From: Pedobacter sp. D749
Lineage (GTDB): Bacteria; Bacteroidota; Bacteroidia; Sphingobacteriales; Sphingobacteriaceae
Reading direction: 5' to 3'
Assembly (NCBI RefSeq): GCF_019317285.1
Contig: NZ_CP079218.1
Coordinates: 3,596,001 to 3,660,000, forward strand
DNA: 64,000 nt
In this document: in pieces, positions 59,191 to 64,000 of the stretch
How the letters are laid out: every line of letters starts with the position of its first letter
Numbering within the stretch: the stretch's first letter is position 1
Program-made: the position numbers and the translations under genes
Notes under the pieces: model-generated
What the model saw: the letters and a program-made list of their open reading frames with translations, nothing else
Database searches by the model: none
What the model was told of the DNA's origin: nothing

Positions 59191-60180
59191 ATGAAAGTAG
59201 CAGTAGTAGGTGCAACCGGATTGGTTGGCACTGTCATGTTAAAAGTATTGGAGGAAAGAAATTTCCCTTTAACAGAGTTGATTCCCGTAGCATCAGAAAA
59301 GAGTGTTGGTAAGGAAATTACTTTTAAGGGTAAGAAGTTCCCAATTGTTAGCATGGATACTGCAATCAGCATGAAACCAGATATCGCGCTGTTCTCTGCC
59401 GGTGGAAATACTTCATTAGAGCATGCACCTCGTTTTAAAGAGGCCGGAACAACCGTTATCGACAACTCTTCTGCCTGGAGAATGGATCCTGCAATTAAAT
59501 TAATTGTACCGGAAGTTAATGCACACGAACTTTCTATCGATAACAAAATTATTGCCAACCCAAACTGTTCTACCATCCAGATGGTGGTGGTTTTAAAACC
59601 TTTGCACGATAAATACAAAATTAAACGTGTGGTGGTTTCTACTTATCAATCGGTTACGGGTACAGGTGTTAAAGCGGTTGAACAATTAATGAATGAGCGT
59701 AAAGGCATTGATGGCCCTAAAGCTTACCCATACGAAATTGATTTGAACGTTCTTCCCCATATTGATGTTTTCCTGGAAAACGGATATACCAAAGAAGAAA
59801 TGAAAATGGTTAAGGAAACGAATAAAATCATGAGCGATGATAACATTAAAGTTACCGCTACAACTGTTCGTATCCCGGTAATGGGCGGTCACTCGGAATC
59901 CGTAAACATCGAGTTCGAAAATGATTTCGATTTAGCCGAAGTCCGCAGTATTTTAGAAAAAGCACCAGGTATAATCGTTGTTGATGATGTAGCCAACTTA
60001 AAATACCCAATGCCGAAAGATGCACATGAAAAAGATGAGGTTTTTGTAGGCCGTATCCGTAGAGATGAATCAGCCCCTAAAGCCTTAAACCTTTGGATTG
60101 TTGCCGATAACTTACGCAAAGGTGCGGCAACCAATGCCGTTCAGATTGCAGAATACCTGATTCGGAAAGAATTGGTTTAA
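59191..60180 (+). CDS. asd: Aspartate-semialdehyde dehydrogenase
   Basis: A 329-residue Asd. It reduces aspartyl-4-phosphate to aspartate semialdehyde in the lysine, diaminopimelate, methionine and threonine pathways. The ATG at 59191 is chosen because it directly precedes the NADP-binding VAVVGATGLVGTVML; an in-frame ATG 14 codons upstream would add an AT-rich unlikely extension. The catalytic Cys is in ANPNCSTIQM, and the His base lies in RIPVMGGHSESV. Full length, cytoplasmic. It is a single gene followed by a terminator. Confidence 0.95.
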   Translation: MKVAVVGATGLVGTVMLKVLEERNFPLTELIPVASEKSVGKEITFKGKKFPIVSMDTAISMKPDIALFSAGGNTSLEHAPRFKEAGTTVIDNSSAWRMDPAIKLIVPEVNAHELSIDNKIIANPNCSTIQMVVVLKPLHDKYKIKRVVVSTYQSVTGTGVKAVEQLMNERKGIDGPKAYPYEIDLNVLPHIDVFLENGYTKEEMKMVKETNKIMSDDNIKVTATTVRIPVMGGHSESVNIEFENDFDLAEVRSILEKAPGIIVVDDVANLKYPMPKDAHEKDEVFVGRIRRDESAPKALNLWIVADNLRKGAATNAVQIAEYLIRKELV

Positions 60181-60199
60181 TCAATAAATAACTTAAGAC

Positions 60200-60226
60200 A
60201 AGCCTCGATTTATTCGGGGCTTTTTT
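60200..60226 (+). terminator. Terminator of asd
   Basis: AAGCCTCGA (60200-60208) pairs with TCGGGGCTT (60214-60222) with one G-T wobble, then a run of T. The next gene begins 14 bases after the tail. Confidence 0.85.
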
Positions 60227-60239
60227 ATGCGCTCCAACA

Positions 60240-60842
60240 ATGAAACATATTCCGATTGCTTTAATATACTCCAGACTGTTTATCGGTTTTGGAATTATTC
60301 TTTTAAGCGTTTTCCATGTTAGCCATTATTCCTTTTTAGCCATCACCTTATTATCCGTTGGTTTGCTAACCGATGTTTTTGATGGAATTATTGCCCGTAA
60401 GCTCAATATCTCTTCCGAAAAGTTAAGGCGGCTGGACTCTGGCATTGATCAGGTATTTTTTATTTCGGTAGCAGTTGCCACTTATATCCAATGTCCTGAT
60501 TTCTTTAAAAACAACCTGGTCAAATTAATTATCCTTGGTGCTTTTGAAGCTTCAACTTATGCTTTAAGCTATATCAAATTCAAAAAAGAAATTGCCACCC
60601 ATTCTATCGGCGCTAAAATCTGGACGCTAACCATATTCGCTACCTTGGTCGAAATTATGGTGCATTGCGAATCGGTCGTGCTCTTTGAAATTTGTTTTTG
60701 GCTCGGCCTGGCCACACGGCTAGAAATCCTTGCCATTGTTTTTACCCTCAAAAAATGGACGAACGATGTACCCACCATTTATCATGCGGTGAGATTGAGA
60801 CAGGGAAAGGAAATTAAGCGCAACAAATTATTCAACGGGTAA
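60240..60842 (+). CDS. CDP-alcohol phosphatidyltransferase family protein
   Basis: A 200-residue membrane protein with about six helices. The CDP-alcohol motif D-x2-D-G-x2-A-R-x8-G-x3-D-x3-D is nearly complete: Asp45, Asp48, Gly49, Ala52, Arg53, Asp66 and Asp70 are present, but the second Gly is Leu62. It would join a CDP-activated lipid and an alcohol, as in phosphatidylglycerophosphate, phosphatidylserine or inositol-phosphate synthases. The changed glycine and short length make the substrate uncertain. It follows the asd terminator by 14 bases. Confidence 0.75.
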   Translation: MKHIPIALIYSRLFIGFGIILLSVFHVSHYSFLAITLLSVGLLTDVFDGIIARKLNISSEKLRRLDSGIDQVFFISVAVATYIQCPDFFKNNLVKLIILGAFEASTYALSYIKFKKEIATHSIGAKIWTLTIFATLVEIMVHCESVVLFEICFWLGLATRLEILAIVFTLKKWTNDVPTIYHAVRLRQGKEIKRNKLFNG

Positions 60843-60870
60843 TTGAGAAATTTGAAACATATAATTTAGC

Positions 60871-60939
60871 GATCGTAATCACTAAATTATATATAAAAAA
60901 GAGATCGTAATCACTAAATTACATATAATTTAGTGATTA
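60871..60939. promoter_or_regulatory. Operator-like direct and inverted repeats upstream of the DUF4143 ATPase
   Basis: A 19-base sequence, GATCGTAATCACTAAATTA, occurs at 60871-60889 and again at 60903-60921. The second copy forms the left arm of a perfect palindrome (TAATCACTAAATT at 60908-60920 with 60927-60939, spacer ACATAT). The right arm ends 15 bases before a -7 box and so covers the -33 region, as an operator would. Confidence 0.55.
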
Positions 60940-60954
60940 GACTTATGATTTTGC

Positions 60955-60962
60955 TATATTTG
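60955..60962 (+). promoter_or_regulatory. -7 box (TATATTTG) for the DUF4143 ATPase gene
   Basis: A full match to TAnnTTTG, 20 bases upstream of the ATG at 60983 and just downstream of the palindromic operator-like site. Confidence 0.55.
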
Positions 60963-60982
60963 AGATAATCAAAATTTGTAAG

Positions 60983-62107
60983 ATGATTATCAGAAATCTG
61001 CAAAACCATATTGAATCGAAATTTTTTAAACAAAAAGCCATTATTGTTACTGGTGCAAGGCAAGTGGGTAAAACGACTATGTTAAAGCAACTCGTAAAAA
61101 AAACAGAATTGCCCTTTGTTTTCCTAAACTGTGATGAAGCTAATGTACGCACTACATTGACCAACATCAGTATCGAACGGTTAAAATCAATTATCGGTGC
61201 TAACAAAATCATTTTTATCGACGAGGCACAACGTGTTACTAATATTGGCTTAACCTTAAAACTGATCGTTGATAATTTTTCAGATGTTCAGTTATTGGTT
61301 ACCGGTTCTTCATCATTAGATCTGGCTGTTGGCATCAAAGAATCGTTAACCGGAAGAAAATTCGAATATCACCTCTTCCCTTTTTCAGTTGCAGAACTTG
61401 TTGAAGACACTAATGTGCTTATCGAAGAACAGGCTTTAGAAAAAAGATTAATTTACGGTACTTACCCCGATGCGATCAATTATCCGGGGGAAGAAAAAGA
61501 GTTGTTATTAAATTTGGCAAACAGTTATCTTTTTAAGGATATATTATCTCTTACGGGTATCAGAAAACCTTTACAGCTCGAAAAACTTGTACAAGCATTG
61601 GCCCTACAGATTGGTAACGAAGTTTCTTATACTGAACTAGGCCAAATGATTGAGGCCGATAAACTTACTGTTGAGCGCTATATCGATTTATTAGAACAAT
61701 GTTTCGTTGTATTTAGGCTAGGTGCTTACAGCAGTAACCTGCGGAACGAAATTAAAAAGAGCAAAAAGATATACTTCTATGATACAGGAATTCGCAACGC
61801 GGTAATCGAAAATTTTAGTATGCCCGGCTTACGACAAGATGCGGGTCAGTTGTTCGAAAATTACATTGTATCTGAATACATAAAGGCCAGTAATAATAAA
61901 AGAAAGCATGCAAAATATTATTTTTGGCGCAGTTTTCAGCAACAGGAAATTGATTTAATAGAAGAGGTTGATGGAAAAATAAATGCCATAGAGATTAAAT
62001 GGAATGCGAATAAAAAAGTAAAGTTTCCTTCAACTTTTTTAGATGCATACCCCACCAACGAAACATACGTTATAAATAGAGCCAACTATACCAGTTTCCT
62101 GGTATAA
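60983..62107 (+). CDS. AAA-type ATPase with C-terminal DUF4143 domain
   Basis: A 374-residue protein of the AAA_14/DUF4143 type. Walker A is GARQVGKTT (about 24-32) and Walker B IIFIDEAQR (Asp80/Glu81), with a sensor-like LLVTGSSS. The C-terminal DUF4143 region has QQQEIDLIEEVDGKINAIEI followed by KW, where Asp and the E-x-K arrangement resemble a PD-(D/E)xK nuclease core. Many genomes carry these proteins as scattered, variable genes; their biological role is not settled. The gene has its own promoter and operator-like repeats, and dacB follows 17 bases on. Confidence 0.85.
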   Translation: MIIRNLQNHIESKFFKQKAIIVTGARQVGKTTMLKQLVKKTELPFVFLNCDEANVRTTLTNISIERLKSIIGANKIIFIDEAQRVTNIGLTLKLIVDNFSDVQLLVTGSSSLDLAVGIKESLTGRKFEYHLFPFSVAELVEDTNVLIEEQALEKRLIYGTYPDAINYPGEEKELLLNLANSYLFKDILSLTGIRKPLQLEKLVQALALQIGNEVSYTELGQMIEADKLTVERYIDLLEQCFVVFRLGAYSSNLRNEIKKSKKIYFYDTGIRNAVIENFSMPGLRQDAGQLFENYIVSEYIKASNNKRKHAKYYFWRSFQQQEIDLIEEVDGKINAIEIKWNANKKVKFPSTFLDAYPTNETYVINRANYTSFLV

Positions 62108-62124
62108 AATAACCGCCTGCAAAA

Positions 62125-63531
62125 ATGAAATTTCTCAAAATATTGTCCCTATCGCTGTGCTTAACAATCTCAGCAAACGCTCAAAACAGGATCCAAAACA
62201 TCGAAAAAGCTTTTAATAATTTATTAAACGATGAGCAGGCAAAACATGCTCTTGTCTCTCTTTGTGTTTTGGATGCCAATACCGGTAAAACGCTTTATGC
62301 CAAAAATGAGCAGATTGGTTTAGCTACCGCTTCAACACTAAAAACCATTACCGCCGCTACTGCTTTCAGCATTTTAGGAAAAGATTTTCAGTTTCAGACT
62401 ACCTTGGCCTATACCGGAACCATTACTAAAGACGGAATTTTAAAAGGAAACCTCATCATTATCGGTAGTGGCGACCCTACTTTGGGTTCGTGGCGTTATC
62501 AAAATAAAGAAAATGCTGTGCTAACGCAATGGGTTGCGGCCATAAAAGCCGCAGGCATAAAAAAAATTGAAGGTTCGGTAATTGGTGATGACCGTATTTT
62601 TGGCACACAAACCACACCTGAAGGTTGGGTTTGGCAGGACATCGGCAATTATTATGGTGCCGGAACTTCGGGTTTAACCTGGCGGGAAAATCAGTTCGAT
62701 ATCCATTTAAAACCAGGGAGCAGCACAGCAGATGAAGTGAAAATTGTAAAAACAGTTCCGGCTACGCCCTATGTACAGTTGGTAAATGAACTCAAAACCG
62801 GTGCATCTGGTACGGGCGATAGGAGTTATGCTTTTCTTCCACCTTACAGTAACGTTGCCTACCTCCGTGGAAGCTGGGGAATGGGCATTGCCAAAACAGG
62901 CATTTCTGTAGCCCTCCCCGACCCTGCTTTTGATTGCGCCTACCGTTTACAGGATACTTTGAAGAGATTGGGAATTTCGACTGCTCAACAGGCCACAACA
63001 GCAAGGTTAATGACCTTGAACAATCAGGTCATTCCTTCGGTTACACAGAAAATAAGCACCATCAGTTCGCCTAACTTAAGTGAGATCACCTATTGGTTTT
63101 TAAAGAAAAGCATTAACCTATATGGCGAGTCACTTTTAAAAACCATTGCAATAAAATCAAGCAAAGCAGGTACAACAAGTAAAGGCGTTGAAACTGAAGT
63201 CAACTTTTGGGCTGATAAAGGTATTGATAGAACAGCATTGAATATTATTGACGGCAGCGGACTCTCACCAGGCGACCGAATTACAACTTCGGCAATGGCG
63301 AGTGTGCTTTTTCAGATCCAGAAAGAAAACTGGTTCCCTGATTATTATAAAGCACTACCAGAATACAATGGCATGAAAATTAAAAGCGGAACCATAAACG
63401 ATGTTTCGGCCTTTGCAGGTTACCATACTGATGCGGCCGGTAACAAATATGTGGTGGTGATCAATATTAATAATTATAGCGGAAACAGTATCAACAAAAA
63501 GTTGTTTAAGGTATTAGATGAATTAAAATAA
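62125..63531 (+). CDS. dacB: D-alanyl-D-alanine carboxypeptidase/endopeptidase (PBP4 type)
   Basis: A 468-residue penicillin-binding protein of peptidase family S13 with a signal peptide (1-20, ending NAQ). The three active-site motifs are present: SxxK in TASTLKTI (Ser70/Lys73), SxN in KKSINLYGES, and KxG in MKIKSGTIND. It trims or opens peptidoglycan cross-links in the periplasm. The large insertion between motifs 1 and 2 typical of DacB is there (for example GDDRIFGTQTTPEGWVWQD). The gene lies 16 bases upstream of a small gene of unknown function. Confidence 0.93.
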   Translation: MKFLKILSLSLCLTISANAQNRIQNIEKAFNNLLNDEQAKHALVSLCVLDANTGKTLYAKNEQIGLATASTLKTITAATAFSILGKDFQFQTTLAYTGTITKDGILKGNLIIIGSGDPTLGSWRYQNKENAVLTQWVAAIKAAGIKKIEGSVIGDDRIFGTQTTPEGWVWQDIGNYYGAGTSGLTWRENQFDIHLKPGSSTADEVKIVKTVPATPYVQLVNELKTGASGTGDRSYAFLPPYSNVAYLRGSWGMGIAKTGISVALPDPAFDCAYRLQDTLKRLGISTAQQATTARLMTLNNQVIPSVTQKISTISSPNLSEITYWFLKKSINLYGESLLKTIAIKSSKAGTTSKGVETEVNFWADKGIDRTALNIIDGSGLSPGDRITTSAMASVLFQIQKENWFPDYYKALPEYNGMKIKSGTINDVSAFAGYHTDAAGNKYVVVININNYSGNSINKKLFKVLDELK

Positions 63532-63547
63532 ACCTTATTTAAATACT

Positions 63548-63907
63548 ATGACGCTTTTTGTAAAAAACCTTCAGACTGTTGATGGACTGATATCTAACCT
63601 GTATAAGGATGTTTCTGTAGAAGAAATGACTAAAAAAGTTACCGAACTGATGGAACAACAGGGATATCAGGTAACTAATGATCAATTTGGCAATTTAATT
63701 TTAGAGAAAGGAAGCCGAATCAAAAGGCTTTTACTAGGTGCATTTGCTACCTATTTTAAATTTAGTGTAACCATGTCACAAAGTACTGAAAATGAACTTA
63801 CGGTAAATATTTTTCAGCAGTCGAGTGGCATGTCGGGTGGCTTAATCGGCATGAACCAAATCAAAACAGAGCTTGCCAGGTTAAACTTTTTGTTTTCGAA
63901 TATTTAG
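63548..63907 (+). CDS. Hypothetical protein downstream of dacB
   Basis: A 119-residue protein without signal peptide or clear membrane helix. The N-terminal half is helical and charged (VEEMTKKVTELMEQQGYQV); the C-terminal half has strands and a Gly-rich turn (IFQQSSGMSGGLIGMNQIKT). The layout suggests a small alpha/beta domain, perhaps lipid- or membrane-associated, like other short cytosolic proteins of unknown function. I recognise no family. It starts 16 bases after dacB and is probably in the same transcript. Confidence 0.6.
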   Translation: MTLFVKNLQTVDGLISNLYKDVSVEEMTKKVTELMEQQGYQVTNDQFGNLILEKGSRIKRLLLGAFATYFKFSVTMSQSTENELTVNIFQQSSGMSGGLIGMNQIKTELARLNFLFSNI

Positions 63908-63952
63908 TTAAAAGATTTTGACTAGGATTACTATTGGATTTTCATAGAAAAG

Positions 63953-64000
63953 TCGTCATTTCGAGCGGAGTGCAACGCAGTCGAGAACCCGAAGGCTCTG
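63953..64000. repeat. REP-like element, partial, at the window end
   Basis: Begins TCGTCATTTCGAGCGGAGTG, sharing its first 12 bases with the end of the element at 6177-6258. It continues with AACGCAGTCGAGAACC. The right arm would lie beyond the window. Confidence 0.55.

Overview
The window reads as chromosomal DNA of a Sphingobacteriaceae member (Bacteroidota), most like Pedobacter or a close relative. The signs are a SusC/SusD pair, FecI/FecR/TonB-receptor modules, -7 boxes of the form TAnnTTTG, A-rich translation starts without clear Shine-Dalgarno sequences, and many lipoproteins and Tat-type leaders. Placement is by protein character only; no rRNA, tRNA or CRISPR array was seen.

Layout. 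1-20.3 kb is mostly housekeeping: a transketolase tail, an ECF sigma/anti-sigma/sensor operon, a class III aminotransferase, an OmpR-type two-component pair, lipoproteins, an RluA-type pseudouridine synthase, panB, carA, an ABC exporter, a Fic protein, pheS with a degenerate Rieske-like lipoprotein and a TetR regulator, kbl and a DUF5686 outer-membrane protein. 20.4-22.2 kb has trhO, a frameshifted four-helix-bundle gene and tandem repeats. 22.3-38.5 kb is a polysaccharide utilisation locus: a membrane-anchored Y_Y_Y/HTH regulator, SusC, SusD, a GH144-type glucanase, a small secreted protein, a GH43-like protein with a discoidin-like domain, a GH3 beta-glucosidase, an esterase and an amidohydrolase. 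The GH144/GH3 content points to beta-1,2-glucan.

38.7-40.5 kb carries yebC and an SDR-type threonine dehydrogenase, which with kbl completes threonine-to-glycine conversion. 40.7-46.5 kb is a sigma/FecR/TonB-receptor module followed by a Tat-exported TIM-barrel protein. 46.8-58.4 kb is a one-direction cluster of GMC dehydrogenase, its small subunit, cytochrome c, two Gfo/Idh/MocA oxidoreductases, a DUF1080 (3-keto-disaccharide hydrolase) protein, an MFS carrier and four more TIM-barrel isomerase/lyase-like proteins. Its parts match oxidative (3-keto) glycoside breakdown, apparently split between periplasm and cytoplasm. This is the most interesting system in the window. 59-64 kb returns to housekeeping: asd, a CDP-alcohol phosphatidyltransferase, a DUF4143 ATPase behind a palindromic operator-like site, and dacB.

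The intergenic DNA is itself unusual. Many gaps hold locus-specific degenerate repeats that fold into long hairpins. There are also two tandem duplications that take in a gene's 3' end, a MITE-like nested palindrome, and a REP-like element present twice.
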